A stretch of 64,000 nucleotides of DNA from Dugong dugon (lineage: Eukaryota > Chordata > Mammalia > Sirenia > Dugongidae). Positions 46,441-57,720 of this stretch are shown here, piece by piece. Below the pieces are notes generated by a model, which worked only from the letters and a program-made list of their open reading frames with translations, searched no databases and had not been told where the DNA came from. The stretch spans positions 56,933,501 through 56,997,500 of the forward strand of contig CM057469.1 of assembly GCA_030035585.1 (NCBI GenBank), in the 5' to 3' direction. A program made the translations under genes and the position numbers. Every line of letters begins with the position of its first letter. Within the stretch, counting starts at the first letter, position 1.

Positions 46441-46689
46441 ATAAAAGCCTCCGTGATTTCCCCAGTATTTCCTCTGTACTCCTACAATATTTTGTTTATA
46501 CCTGTATTGTATCACTTAGCATATTATAATATGATTTGATTAAAACAGACTTTTTGTTCTTTACTATGTAAATATTAAATTTTTATTTTGCTACTTCCAT
46601 ATGTTTAAATCCTTGGACCTCTAAAATTAGATTATTGAATAAATGATATAGAGATAATCACCTAGTCATTTGGCAGTAACTCTATCTTG

Positions 46690-47075
46690 TTTCTTATATA
46701 AAAATGAATTCCAGATGGGTTAAAGATTTTAAAAAGAATTATAAATGTACCAGAGGAAAATAGGAAAAAACATTTTTGAATCATCTTGGAGTGGAAAAGG
46801 ACTTTCTAAGGAAGACATAAAACCCAAAGCTGTAAATGGAAAGAAAATGGTAAATATGACTACTTAAGTGTTAAACATCTGTAGAGAAAAAAAAAGATTT
46901 AATCAGAAAGAAAACATGCAAAAGATATACAGGGGGAAAATGTTAGTAACATTTATAATATATTTTAAAAAACTAATTTTCTTAATATGTAAAGAGAATT
47001 CTTATAAATGGATAAGAAAAAGTATACAAGTGAGCAAAGGGACTTTCATTTTGAAAAGGCAGGGCACATGCTTCA
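46690..47075 (+). repeat. L1 ORF2-end fragment
   Basis: 'gaattccagatgggttaaag', 'gaaaatgg...atgactacttaa' and 'aattcttataaatggataag' follow old L1 ORF2 C-terminal wording. No frame is intact. Confidence 0.65.
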
Positions 47076-47086
47076 ATCTCCCCATC

Positions 47087-47477
47087 TTAGTTATCTAGTG
47101 CTGCTATAACAGAAATACCACAAGTCAATGGCTTTAACAAACAGAAATTTATTTTCTCACAGTTTAGAAGGATAGAAGTCTGAATTTAGCATGCCAGCTC
47201 TAAGAGAAGGCTTTCTCTTTCTGTCAGCACTGGAGGAAGGTCCTTGTCTCTTCAGAGCTTCTTCTCCAGTGCAATCTTCATGTGGTTTAGCCTCTGTCTC
47301 TTCCTCCATCTCTGCTTCCTTAGTCTGCTCCTTTTATATCTTGTAGACACACCCTTACTAATCCTGTCTCTTTAACATAAACAAGACAACCCATTCCCAA
47401 AATGGGATTATAACCACAAGCATAAAAGTTTGGATTTACAATACATATTTTGGGGAGACACAATTCAATCCATAACA
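47087..47477 (-). mobile_element. MaLR-like solo LTR (fossil)
   Basis: Reverse orientation: 'ttagttatctagtgctgcta', 'tttattttctcacagtttag', and near the far end 'cattcccaaaatgggattat'. Flanks 'ccatc' on both sides (47082-47086 and 47478-47482) suggest a 5-bp duplication. It corresponds to the shorter LTR form seen at 7125 and 9228. Confidence 0.8.
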
Positions 47478-47629
47478 CCATCCTATAACAAATCCCTAAA
47501 CATTATAAAATAATTTTAAATACATAGCTACCCTTGAAAATTCAAAGGAAACTCTCAACGTACTGTAAATTATGATAACCCTCTATGTTTGAGTTACAAT
47601 TAGATGTATTTGTAACAGAAATCCAAAAT

Positions 47630-48065
47630 AAGAATAATATAAATGAGATAAAAAGATATTTCTCTCTCACATAAAAGTTCACAGGTTTAGTCTGGGGCTG
47701 GTATGGCAGCTCTACCACAACAAAGTCTTCAGTAAGCAGGCTCCCTCCACCTCGCCATTCTGCCTTCCCTGAGGTGTGGCTACCATTTTTGTGGTCCAAG
47801 ATGTTAGCTAGATCTCCAGCTTTCACATTCACGTTCTAGGAAGTATCCAAAAAGGAGATATCTCTTATGGAAAGCTCCTAAAAATCACCACATACATTTC
47901 TTCTTACATCTCATTGGCCAGAACTTGGTCATATAGCCACATCTAGGCAAGGAGGCTTGAGAATATAGTCTTTATTCTGTATGTTCAGGTACCCAGTTAA
48001 AAATCAGTGATTCTATTACTATGAGAAAAGAGGAAGAATATATATTTGGAAATATCAGCAGTCTC
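47630..48065. repeat. Old mammalian interspersed repeat, family not named
   Basis: 'tatttctctctcacataaaa', 'gggctggtatggcagctcta', 'cattggccagaacttggtca' and 'agtctttattctgtatgttc' belong to a widespread old mammalian repeat that I recognise but cannot name with confidence. The 96-codon minus-strand frame overlaps it and is not a gene. Confidence 0.5.
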
Positions 48066-48137
48066 TACATACACTAAAAAACAAAGATCAAAGAAAAATA
48101 TATTTGCGAGAAACCTCAGCCCAAGACACAGATAAAC

Positions 48138-50232
48138 AACTTTCTGGTATTCTCTGCATTCAACCAAGATCCATCAGACATCAGCAATGATATCTCTCAT
48201 TCCACATCCTCTTCTGAATTGGACTTGAACTTCTGGCAGTTCCAAGATATTTGTGTCGATACATGGCTGTAGTCGTTTGGAATTATCTTCTGCAAAATCT
48301 TGCTAGTGTGTGATGTTAAAGATATTGTTCAATAATTTCCTCATTCCATTTGATTCTCTTTCTTTGGAATGGACACAAATATGGCTCTCCTCAGTCAGCT
48401 GGTCATGTAGATATCTTCCAAATTTCCTGACGTAGATGAATATGTGCTTCCAGTGTTGTATCTCTTTGTTGAAGCATCTCAATTGGTATTACATCAATTC
48501 CTGGAGCCTTAGTTTTTGCCAATGCCTTCAGTGCAGCTTGGACTTCTTCCTTCAGCACCAGTGGTTCTTGATCATATGCTACCTTTTGAAAAGGCTGAAC
48601 ATCAACCAATTCTTTTTGGTACAGTGACTCTGTGTATTCCTTCCATCTTCTTTTGATGCTTCCTGAATCATTCAAGTTTTTTCCCATAGAATCCTTTAAT
48701 ACTGCAACTTGAAGCCTGAATTTTCTCTTCAGTTCTTCTAACTTGAGAAATGCCAAACATTTTGGTTTTCTCACCCCAGATTTTTGCACATTTCATTATA
48801 ATACTTTATCTTGTCTTCTCAAGTTGCCCTTTGAAATCTTCTGTTCAGCTCTTTTACTTCAACATTTCTTCCGTTAATTTTAGCTACTCTGCACTTAAGA
48901 GCAAGTTTCAGAGTCTTTTGTGACATCCATTTGGTCTTTTCCTTATTTTCTATCTTTTTAATGACCTCTTACTTTCTTTACATACAGTTGCCTTGATGTC
49001 ATCCCGCAACTTTACTAGATTTTGGTCATTAGTGTTCAGTGTGTCAAATCTATTCTTGAGATGTTCTCTAAATTCAGGAGTGATGTATTCAAGGTCATGC
49101 TTTGACTCTCATAGACTTGCTTTGCTTTTCTTCAGCTTCAGCTTGAACTTGCATATGAACAATTGATATCTGTTGCACAGTTAGCCCTTGGCTTTATTTT
49201 GACTGATAATATTTTCCATAGTCTCTTTCCACAGATGTAGTCTGATTCCTGTGTAATCCATCCAGTGAGATCTACATATGTAGCTGTCATTTGTGTTGTT
49301 GAAAAAAAAATATTTATGATGAACAAGTCATTGATCTTGCAAAAGTCTACCATGTGATCTCCAGCATCATTCCTGTCACCAAGGCCATATTTTCCAACAA
49401 TTATTCCTTCTTCGTTTCCAATTTTTGCATTCCAGTCACCAGTAATTGTCACTTCATCTTGATCGCATGTTTTATCAATTTCACACTGCAGCATTTTGTA
49501 AAAATTCTTAATTTCTTTATCCTTGGAATTTGTGGTTGGTGCATAAATTTGAATAATAGCATATTAACTTGTCTTCCTTGTAGGTGTATGGATATTAACC
49601 TATCACTGACAGTGTTATACTTCAGAATAGATCTTAAAATGTTCTTTTTGAGGATGATTTCAATGCCATTCCTCTTCATGTTGTTGTTCTCAGCATAGTA
49701 GACCATATGCTTGTCAGATTCAAATGGCCAATATCAGTCCCTTTCAGCTCTTTAATGCCTAGGATATTGATCTTCAAGAGTTTCATTTTTCACAATTTCC
49801 AATTTTCCTTGATTCATACTTTGTACATTCCATGTTCTAATTACTAATGGATGTTTTCAGTTGTTACTTCTCATTTTGAGTTGTGCCACATCAGCAAATG
49901 AAGGTCCTGAACACTTTACCCCACCTACATCGTTACTTTGAGGCAGCAGCTCTTTCCCGGTTGTATTTTGAGTGTCTTCCAACCTGAGGGGCTCATCTTC
50001 TAGCACTATATCAGACAATATTCTATTGCTTTCCATAAAGTTTTCATTGGTTAACTTTCAGAAGTAGATTACCAGGTCTTCCTTCCTAGTGTGTCTTAGT
50101 TTGGAAGCACTGCTGAAACCTGTCCACATCAGTAACCTGCTGATATGTGAAACACCGGTGGCATAGCTTCCAGCATAATAGCAGCATGCAAACCACCACA
50201 GCTTCAACAAACTGTTAGGCAGGTGGTGGTTT
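48138..50232 (-). mobile_element. RTE (BovB-type) LINE, 5'-complete and 3'-truncated
   Basis: On the minus strand it starts with the RTE leader (50232, 'accaccacctgcctaacag') and passes the endonuclease (about 49138-49706) and linker. It stops inside the reverse transcriptase at 48138, at consensus wording 'gcagagaataccagaaagtt'. The 3' end, normally needed for copying, is absent. This is the opposite of the usual 5' truncation. To the right, 50234-50282 is the end of an old MaLR LTR. Confidence 0.85.
48403..49706 (-). pseudogene. RTE endonuclease and reverse transcriptase start, decayed
   Basis: An AP-like endonuclease motif appears as 'VTITGDWNAKIGNEEG', then 'IVGKYGLGDRNDAGDHMVDF' and 'WITQESDYICGKR'. 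The linker and start of the reverse transcriptase are at 48403-48789: 'ECT'-like 'RRWKEYTESLYQKELVDVQP', then 'LKEEVQAALKALAKTKAPGI' followed by DVIPIEML. This is the order found in full RTE proteins. Pieces lie in more than one frame, so the gene is dead. The reverse transcriptase catalytic core is not present in this copy. Confidence 0.85.
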
Positions 50233-50233
50233 A

Positions 50234-50282
50234 AGTCACACAGTTTGTGGTAATTTGCTATAGTAGCTCTAGGAAACTAACA
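50234..50282 (+). mobile_element. MaLR-like LTR end (fossil fragment)
   Basis: 'gtcacacagtttgtggtaat' and 'tagctctaggaaactaacag' match the 3' end of old MLT1-type LTRs. Only about 50 bases are visible beside the RTE. Confidence 0.6.
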
Positions 50283-50399
50283 GAAGGCAACAATGCAAAG
50301 AACTGGTGGAAGTACATTCTAACAAGAAAGGATAGCAAAAGAAAACTTCTAAGATCATCTATGGACAAGGTACCACAATATCAAAGGACATGAAAGAAC

Positions 50400-51337
50400 A
50401 CTTGGGGTAAACAGACCATGTTCATATCGTTTCAAAAAGATGTCATTTTTTCTCCAAATTAATCTAAAAATTCAATGCTATTCCAATCAACATCATAAAA
50501 GGATTTTTCTTGGAACTTGACAAATTTATTTTAAAATTTATATGAAAGATCAAGCAGCCAAGACAACTCTGGAAAATAAGAGAAACAACAAGGTGCAGGA
50601 TTTGCTTAACATATGTTAAGTCTTATTTTAAAGTTACAATAATTAAGAGAATGTGATATTACTGTAAGGATAAAGAGATCACCTTAATTTAAAAACTCAC
50701 AAACAGCTTACATACATATACATACACATATAAGTATATACACATATATACAGATATGTATAGATGTATATTAGTGTATATGTACACACATATATGTATA
50801 CACTTGGAAAATGAGCAAAGTTGTTATTTCAAATCAAAACTATTCAATAAATGATGCAGGCACACACACACACACTCATACACAAAATAGACCCCTATCT
50901 TATATCATACATGAAAGTAAATCCCAGGTAGATTATAAAGTAAATATAAAAAAATAAAACTTTACAAATTTTACAGGAAAATATAGAAATATACCTTTAT
51001 AACTGCAGAGTAGGAAAGATTTTCTTAAATCAGACCCAGAAAGCTAGAACTATAAATAAAATATTTTGTGAGTCCAGCCACTTAAAATATTAAAAGAAAA
51101 CATTAAATTAGTGAAGTGAAACGGCTCAGACTGGGAGAAATAATTTTCAGTTCATACAACTGACAAAGCATTAGCATCAGAATATATAAAGACCACTTAC
51201 AATACCAATAAGAAAAAGACAAACAACTAAATGGAAAATGAGAAAAGGATAGTACAGATGAGGTCGTTTATAGGAAGGAAAACTTAAATTGCTAATAAAT
51301 ATATGAAAAGATATTCGACTTTGCTAGCAATCATAAA
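50400..51337 (+). repeat. Old L1 ORF2 fragment
   Basis: 'caatgctattccaatcaaca', 'aggatttgcttaacatatgt' and 'ccaataagaaaaagacaaac' follow the L1 ORF2 C-terminal order. Microsatellite-like atatac tracts (50708-50800) and a CA run (50862-50876) are embedded. A SINE at 51338 separates it from the next part. Confidence 0.75.
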
Positions 51338-51525
51338 CCAAAAATGAAACCCGTTGCACTGAGCCAATTCCGACTCCTAGTGAACCTGTAGGGCAGGTAG
51401 AACTGCCGCATAGGGTTTCTGAGGCTATAATCTTTATGGAGGCAGCCTGCCACATCTCGTGGGTTCAAACCCTGACCTTTCCATTAGCAGCCAAGTGCTT
51501 AACCACTGTGCCACCAGTGATCCTT
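51338..51525 (-). repeat. AfroSINE inside old L1
   Basis: 'gaaacccgttgcactgagcc', 'tagaactgccgcatagggtt' and 'gtgccaccagtgatcct'. L1 sequence continues on both sides. Confidence 0.9.
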
Positions 51526-52130
51526 AGAAATCATAGAAATGAAAACTAAAACCATAGTCAGATACAATCTAAAACCCATGGGGTTGGGAAAGAAATTAAA
51601 AAGACTGACAATACCAAATGTCTGTGAAAATGTAAATCAGAATTGGTGAACTATTGATGGGTATAAAAATTGGTACAAGCATTTTGGAAAACAGTCTGGC
51701 AGTGATGGGAAAGATGTACTTATCATAGAGCCACAAAATTTCACTCCTAGGTAAAGATCTTAGAGTAATGGCTCTAGGATATGTGTGTGGCCTGGGGAAC
51801 CCTGAGGACCCCTTGAAACCCTTCTTTCATGGAGTCTGCAAGGTCAAAAGTATTTTCATAATAATCCTAAAATACCATTTTCTTTTTCACACTGATTCTT
51901 TCACAAATGTACAGGAGAGTTTTCTGGAGGCTACACTCCATATTCAGGACAATGGTTACCACTAGAGGAAAGGAGGTGGAATGGGATCAGTGAGACACCC
52001 ACAGGTGTGGGCAATATTTTCTTTCTTCAGCTGGGTGGTAATTACATGGGTGTCCATATTATTCTTTATACATGTTTCTATATCTGAATTATTCCATAAC
52101 AAAATAAAAGTCCAAAACATTTAAAAAGAA
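51526..52130 (+). repeat. Old L1 ORF2 end and 3' UTR
   Basis: 'gaactattgatgggtataaa', 'aaaacagtctggcagtgatg' and 'ctgggtggtaattacatggg' are the L1 ORF2 end and 3' terminus, ending in A-rich sequence near 52150. Confidence 0.8.
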
Positions 52131-52149
52131 TAACAAATTTATTAAACAA

Positions 52150-52483
52150 AAAAAAAAAGAAAAGAACTACATGAAACTGACTCATAATCCTTCTTGTAGC
52201 CTTGAATAGATGTAAAATGCTCATCATTAGCTTCTTGCAATTCTCTTTTCTGGATCACATATTAAAGAGACTAAGTCACCCACTGAGTATTTATATAAAC
52301 AAACTATATTTACCAGTCACACATTATTATGTTTAGACAACAATCCTTACAGTAATCATAAATTCTCCTATTGCTTTTGGCTTTTTGAGGTCAGAAAAAT
52401 GAAAAGATTTCAGAGGTAATCATTCATTCATCCAACACGTTTTTGCAGGTAGCTCAGCAGAGGAAAAAAGAACAAAAGCCTTG
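52150..52483. other. Unassigned stretch
   Basis: Nothing recognised after the A-rich L1 tail. Confidence 0.4.
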
Positions 52484-52488
52484 GATGG

Positions 52489-53010
52489 TGTCTTAGTCAT
52501 CTACTGCTGCTATAAGAGAAATACCACAAGTGGATGGCTTTAACAAAGAGAAATTTATTGTCTCACAGTCTCGCAGGCTCCAAGTCCAAATACAGGGCAT
52601 CAGCTCCAGGGGAAGACTTTCTCTCTCTGTCGGCTCTGGAGGAAGCTCCTCGTCGTCATCGATCTTCGCCCCCGACTAGAAGCTTCTCTGTGCAGGAAAC
52701 TCAGGTCCAAAGGACATGCTCTGCTCCCGGCACTGCTTTCGTGGTGGTATAAGGTCCCCAGTTCTGTGCTTGCTTCCTTTTTCTTTTATCTCTTGTAAGA
52801 TAAAAGGTGGTCCAGGCCACACCCTAAGGAAACTCCCTTTACTTTGGATCAGGGATGTGACCTTAGTAAGAGTGTTATACAATCCCACCCTAATCCTCTT
52901 TAACATAAATTTACAATCACAAAATGGAGGACAACCACACAATACCCCAGTACGTGGCCCAGCCAAATTGATACACACATTTTGGGGGGGACATAATTCA
53001 ATCTATGACA
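52489..53010 (-). mobile_element. MaLR-like solo LTR (fossil), young-looking
   Basis: Reverse orientation, from 'tgtcttagtcatctactgct' to 'ttcaatctatgaca'. It is flanked by 'gatgg' at 52484-52488 and 53011-53015, a perfect 5-bp duplication. It is full length, with the 'caccctaaggaaactccctt' region shared with the long LTR form, and looks among the least diverged copies here. Overlapping open frames on both strands are by-products. Confidence 0.9.
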
Positions 53011-53034
53011 GATGGGAAGGGCCTAGATTGGGTT

Positions 53035-53155
53035 TTCAACCACGCCTATCACTTGCTGACGGGGCCTGAGCAATTTACACATCTATGAACCTCAGTTCCT
53101 TAGTTGCAAAATGGAGATAATACTACTTCTTAGATAGAGTTGTAAGTGTAGGGGT
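53035..53155 (+). repeat. MIR fragment
   Basis: 'gggcctgagcaatttacaca', 'tgaacctcagttccttagtt' and 'gcaaaatggagataatacta' read as sense MIR. Confidence 0.75.
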
Positions 53156-53159
53156 GAAG

Positions 53160-53845
53160 AGACGTTTCAAAATTTTTTAAGCCAAGAAATGGCCTTTTGG
53201 GGTGGGAAGTTTGCTCATGTCTTTGGATTCCATGGTTAATCAACATAACCCTACTTTCATCCCTTTGTAAATATCCTTAACTCCCTAGTAGTGAACCAGG
53301 AAGGGGCTGCAGTGGGAGTCGTCCTTCCCGGGTGGAGGTAATAGTGATATATTGCCTGAAAAACTATTAAAAACAATAATGAAACTGACTAAAAGCCTGT
53401 CTGCTATTTATTATCACCATGTGCTGGCAATTCTAAATAATGCCAATGCTAAAGTATTCTTCCTCTGCTTGGGGAGACCACGCCCACTGACCACTCCCTT
53501 GGCACACAGCTGATCCTTTACACTTTCTTCCCTCTGTAGTGCTCACCTGGCAAAATTCCTCCATCCTGTTTAAATACAGCAATCTGCCTACCCTGCATCT
53601 AACTCTGAAGAAGTTGATCGTGGCTGAAGAAAAACACACAATCAAGCTAACAACTCCATATTTACATTCATGATCTCAAATCCCAAATGGGCACTCAACA
53701 CTGGTGGGCATTACACTGTACTTTCCTGGTATTTTGTTTTCCTACTATCTGCTATTTCACATCTTTTTCTTCCTTCTCAAGCCTCCAACACCACCGCCCA
53801 TCCCTCTCACTAACAGCTGATGCTCTGATTCATACCTCCTTTAGC
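53160..53845. other. Unassigned stretch
   Basis: Nothing recognised. The 70-codon minus-strand frame at 53433-53645 has no motif. Confidence 0.4.
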
Positions 53846-54065
53846 AAGTAGAAGGAATGAGTTGGGAACTCCCTCACTTTCCCCCCACCCCCATCAAATA
53901 TACCATTCCTACCTTGAAAACCAACCTTTCTTCTTCCTCTTCCAATATACTCCTCTACTTGTGCTCTGAATCATATCCCCTTGACATTTCAAGGACTTTA
54001 TATATATACCATAGCCCCTCTCTCTCTCAATTGGATAATTTTACCTATGTGCTTAGAATGCCAAT

Positions 54066-54130
54066 AGGTAAGATAAATGGAAGGATAGATGGGTGAATGA
54101 CGGATGGATAGATGGTTGATTGATAGATAG
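54066..54130. repeat. GATA/GATG-type microsatellite
   Basis: Imperfect gata, gatg and gatt units. Confidence 0.8.
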
Positions 54131-55035
54131 CTACTTATATACATAAATGTTCCCTTGACCTCACCTCCTATGCAGCTACAACACCATTTCTCTGCTTTCT
54201 TTCCCAGAAAAGCTTCTGAAAAGATTCTGAAGTCATTCTCTCCATTTCCTCACTTCTTATCCTTTGAGACTATCTGATCTAGCTGGGTTTTGTCCCCAAC
54301 CATTTCACTGAAATTGTTAAGCAGGATCACCAACAACCTCCATGGTGTCCAAGGCTATGTCACTTCTCTACCCTTATCTTAAACTCTCAGCAGCCCTCAG
54401 CTATTTTACTACTCCTTCCTCCTTGAAACATTTTCTTCTCTTGTGGCACCACATAGTTGTGGTGTTCTTTCTGCCTCACTAACTGCTCATTCTCAGCTGT
54501 GTGCTGATTTCTCCAACTCTATTTGGCCTCTTCTGTTGCTGTACTTTCCCGCATTCACCTCTTTGGATACCACCTGTACATTTCATTCTCACAAATCTAC
54601 TATTTCTGACTCTGACCTTTCTCCTGAACTCTCTGACAAAAAGCATTTATTTCAATTTTAGCATGTCCAAAACAGAACTCTTGATTTTCCCCCACATCCA
54701 CCATCTTCCTCTGATTAGCAATTGGAACTACAACCCACTCAGTTTTTCCTGCTAGAAACCTAATAGGTACCTTTTTTTCCTCATACCCCAAATGGCAGGC
54801 AAATCTTATCTTCAAAATATATTCTATATCTTACCTTTCTTTCAACGTTTTGTGACAGTAGTCAGCACAGTATACAGCATCATTTCACTTGGGCTACTGA
54901 AACCTCCTGTTTGCACATCTGTTATTCTTATACCAAAAATTTTATATTGCATACAGCAGTAACGGTGGGTTTTTAAAAATGCGAATCAGATCATGTAATT
55001 CTCCTGGTGAAAACCCTCCAATGACTTTATATTAT

Positions 55036-55242
55036 GTTGTTGCTGTGTGTCCTTGAGTCTATTCCGACTCCTAGCGACTCTATAGGAAGAGTAGAACTGC
55101 CCCATAGGGTTTCCTAGGCTGCAATCTTTATGGGAGCAGATCTCCAGCTCTTTTCTCCTGTGGAGTTGCTGGTGGGTTTGAACCGCCAAACCACTGATCT
55201 TTCTGTTAGCAGCCCAGCACTTAACCATTGCGCTACCAGAGA
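55036..55242 (-). repeat. AfroSINE inside L2 (first)
   Basis: 'tccttgagtctattccgact', 'tagaactgccccatagggtt' and 'cattgcgctaccagagatcc'. Confidence 0.9.
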
Positions 55243-55259
55243 TCCTTCTTTCCATTATA

Positions 55260-55468
55260 AACCAAACCAAACCCAATGCCATGAAGTTGATTCCGACTCA
55301 TAGCAACCCTACAGAGCAGAGTAGAACCAACCCACAGGGTTTCCAAGCCTGCAAATCTTCACGGAAGCAGACTGTCACAACTTTCTCCCTTGGAACTGCT
55401 GGTGGATTCAAACCGACAACCTTTTGGTTAGCAGTCAAGCACTTTAACCACTATGCCACCAGGGCTCC
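55260..55468 (-). repeat. AfroSINE inside L2 (second), with target duplication
   Basis: 'gccatgaagttgattccgac', 'ccttttggttagcagtcaag' and 'atgccaccagggctcc'. The 17-base word 'tccttctttccattata' occurs at 55243-55259 and 55466-55482 as a perfect duplication. Its first three bases are also the SINE end, so 14 to 17 bases are true duplication. Confidence 0.93.
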
Positions 55469-55570
55469 TTCTTTCCATTATAGCTAGCACAAAATCCAAA
55501 CCTCCACCATGGCCTAGAAGCCCCAATAATGTCTAGCTCCTCTCTGTCTGTGTGATCTCATATTATGCAA

Positions 55571-56178
55571 CTCCCATTGTTCAATATTTTTCAGGAATAT
55601 TGGCCTTCTTTTTCTTCTCTGCTATGAAAATCGTTCTTATTAAAGTGAGTTCATATCCCAGTATGTCTGGGTGGTCCAGGTTTGTATCTGTCCTGATGTC
55701 CAATCTACTTAGTATTTGTCCTAGATGGTCTTTAAACAAAACAAAAGAAAAAGGCTTTTTAATAGTTACATTAAAATAAGCCAGGATGAGTTTGGTAGAT
55801 ATTCACTTTATACTTCCCAGTTTCTGCTCAGGTCTTACCTAATAGTGTATGAGACACATTTGCAGTGAACTGAGTGCTCACTTTAACAAACTGGTTAAAT
55901 ATGAATACTTATCAATGAGCATTCTCTGTTTTCCATACCCTTCCCAAAGGAAAAGTAACAAACAAGCTGGGTTTTTACTAAAACAAAGGGCACTGGGACA
56001 TAAGAGGCTAGAGAAAGTCAACTCTTTCAGGTTTCTGGTAGTGGTGGGAATGTAGTAAACACCTCTGCCTCTGGTCTACCAGCCAGTGGTGCAATGGGTG
56101 GTGCCTTGGCCTGCAAGACTCACAAAGCCACCAGGTCTCCAAACAGTGAGGTTAATAGAAAATTTGGGAAGTTATAGG
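55571..56178. other. Unassigned stretch
   Basis: Nothing recognised with confidence. 56080-56150 may hold a worn SINE fragment. Confidence 0.4.
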
Positions 56179-57078
56179 TTGTTGTTGTTGTTAGGTGCCA
56201 TCGAGTCAGTTATGACTCATAGCAGCCATTTGTACAACGAAAGGAAACACTGCCTGGTCCTGCACCATCCTCACAGTCATTGCTAGGTTTCAGCCCATTG
56301 TTGCATCTTGTTGCATCAATCCATCTTGTTGAGGGTCTTCCTCTTTTGGCTGATCCTCTATATTACCAAGCATGGTGTCCTTCTCCAGGGACTGGTCCCT
56401 CCTAATAACATGTCCAAAGTACTTGAGACAAAGTCTCACCATCCTCGCTTCTAAGAAGCATTATGGCTGTGTTTCTTCCAAGTCAGATTCATTCATTCTT
56501 TTGGCAGTCCATGGTATATTCAATATTCTTCACCAACACCATAATTCAAAGGCATCAGTTCTTCTTCGGTCTTCCTTATTCATTGTCTAGCTTTCACATG
56601 CATACGAGGCAACTGAAAATACCATGACTTGGGTCAGGCACACCTTAGTCCTCAAGGTGGCACCTTTGCTTTTCAACACTTTAAAGAGGTCTTTTGCAGC
56701 AGATTTGCCCCACGCAATAAGCTGTTTGATTTCTCGACTACTGCTTCCATGGGCATTGATTGAGGATACAAGTAAAATGAAATCCTTGACAACTTCAATA
56801 TTTTCTCCATTTATCATGATGTTTATTATTGGTCCAGTTACGAGGATTTTTGTTTTCTTTATGTTGAGGTGTAATCCAGACTGAATGCTGTAGTCTTTGA
56901 TCTTCATCAGTAAGTGCTTCAAGTCCTCTTTGCTTTCAGCAAGCAAGGTTGCGTCATCTGCATATCGCAGGTTGTTAATGAGCCTTCCTCCAATCCTGAT
57001 GCTGCATTCTTCTTCATATAGTCCAGCTTCTCAGATTATTTGCTCAGCATACAGACTGAATAAGTATGGTGAAAGGAA
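56179..57078 (-). mobile_element. RTE (BovB-type) LINE, 5'-truncated
   Basis: The best preserved RTE 3' part in the window, from 'gttgttgttgttaggtgcca' to the reverse transcriptase region at 'gaataagtatggtgaaagg'. The 119-codon minus-strand frame at 56587-56946 reads 'LAESKEDLKHLLMKIKDYSI', 'HLNIKKTKILVTGPI' and 'GSSSREIKQLIAWGKSAAKD', the reverse transcriptase thumb region. The 5' side joins L1 sequence at about 57079. Confidence 0.9.
56587..56946 (-). pseudogene. RTE reverse transcriptase C-terminal piece
   Basis: A 119-codon open piece that corresponds to the part after the catalytic motif. The Tyr-Ala-Asp-Asp region lies just upstream at about 56950 and reads through 'catctgcatatcgcaggttg' on the plus strand, which is RYADD in reverse. 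It is not a whole gene, since the N-terminal two thirds are missing. Confidence 0.8.
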
Positions 57079-57099
57079 AACAGAGGCTGAGCAGTCCTG

Positions 57100-57720
57100 C
57101 CTAAGAGTGTTTATAAAAGTAATCAAATGCTATTGCTGTGGCAGTTTTGGCATTTATTTTACAGGCGTCCTGATGCACGCCACAACATGCATGAATCTTG
57201 AAAACATCATGCTGAGTGAAATAAGTCAGTCGCAAAAGGACAAATATTGTATGCTCACATTTATATGAAGTAAGCAAATATATAGAAACCAAAGATAATT
57301 AGTAGTTACCACGGGTGGGCCCAAGCCCAAGCCCATTGCCATTGAGTCGACTCAGCGTCCCTATAGGACAGAGCAGAACTGCCCCCATAGGGTTTCCGGG
57401 ACTGTAAATCTTTACAGAAGCAGGCTGCCACATCTTTCTCCTGAAAAGTAGCTGGTGCCTTTGAATCGCTGACCTTTGGCTTTAACCACTGCTCCACCAG
57501 GGCTTCTCCAGGGGTGAAAGGGAGGGGGAAAGAGGGAGTTTTTGCATAAGAGGAACTCAGTTTATGTCAATGGTGGTAGAATAGTTTGGAAAAAGAATAG
57601 TTGCACAACTTTAGAATTTAATCAATGTCACTGAATTGTACATGTAGAAATTGTTGAGCTGGTGTATATTTTGTTATATATATTTTTACCACATTAAAAA
57701 AATAAAAAATAATTTAAAAA
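57100..57720 (+). repeat. L1 3' end (second subfamily), split by a SINE
   Basis: 'cttgaaaacatcatgctgag', 'tgaaataagtcagtcgcaaa' and 'ggacaaatattgtatgctca', then after the SINE 'ggaactcagtttatgtcaat' and 'cactgaattgtacatgtaga'. The same terminus occurs at 37019-37262. Confidence 0.8.
57315..57510 (-). repeat. AfroSINE inside L1 3' end
   Basis: 'aagcccattgccattgagtc', 'cagaactgcccccatagggt' and 'actgctccaccagggcttct'. L1 wording resumes on both sides ('gtagttaccac' and 'ggggtgaaagggaggg'). Confidence 0.9.

Larger units (their letters stand above)
54180..55570 (+). repeat. L2 LINE, long relic split by two SINEs
   Basis: L2 runs from about 54180 ('cagaaaagcttctgaaaaga') through 'ttcattctcacaaatctact', 'agcatgtccaaaacagaact', 'cttgattttcccccacatcc' and 'cagatcatgtaattctcctg' to about 55030. 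It resumes after two SINEs with 'cacaaaatccaaacctccac' and 'catggcctagaagcccc'. The order agrees with the L2 ORF2 end. Confidence 0.8.

Noticed and set aside
52534-53069. Overlapping open frames on both strands
   Set aside because: They lie within a solo LTR and its flank and do not represent a host gene.
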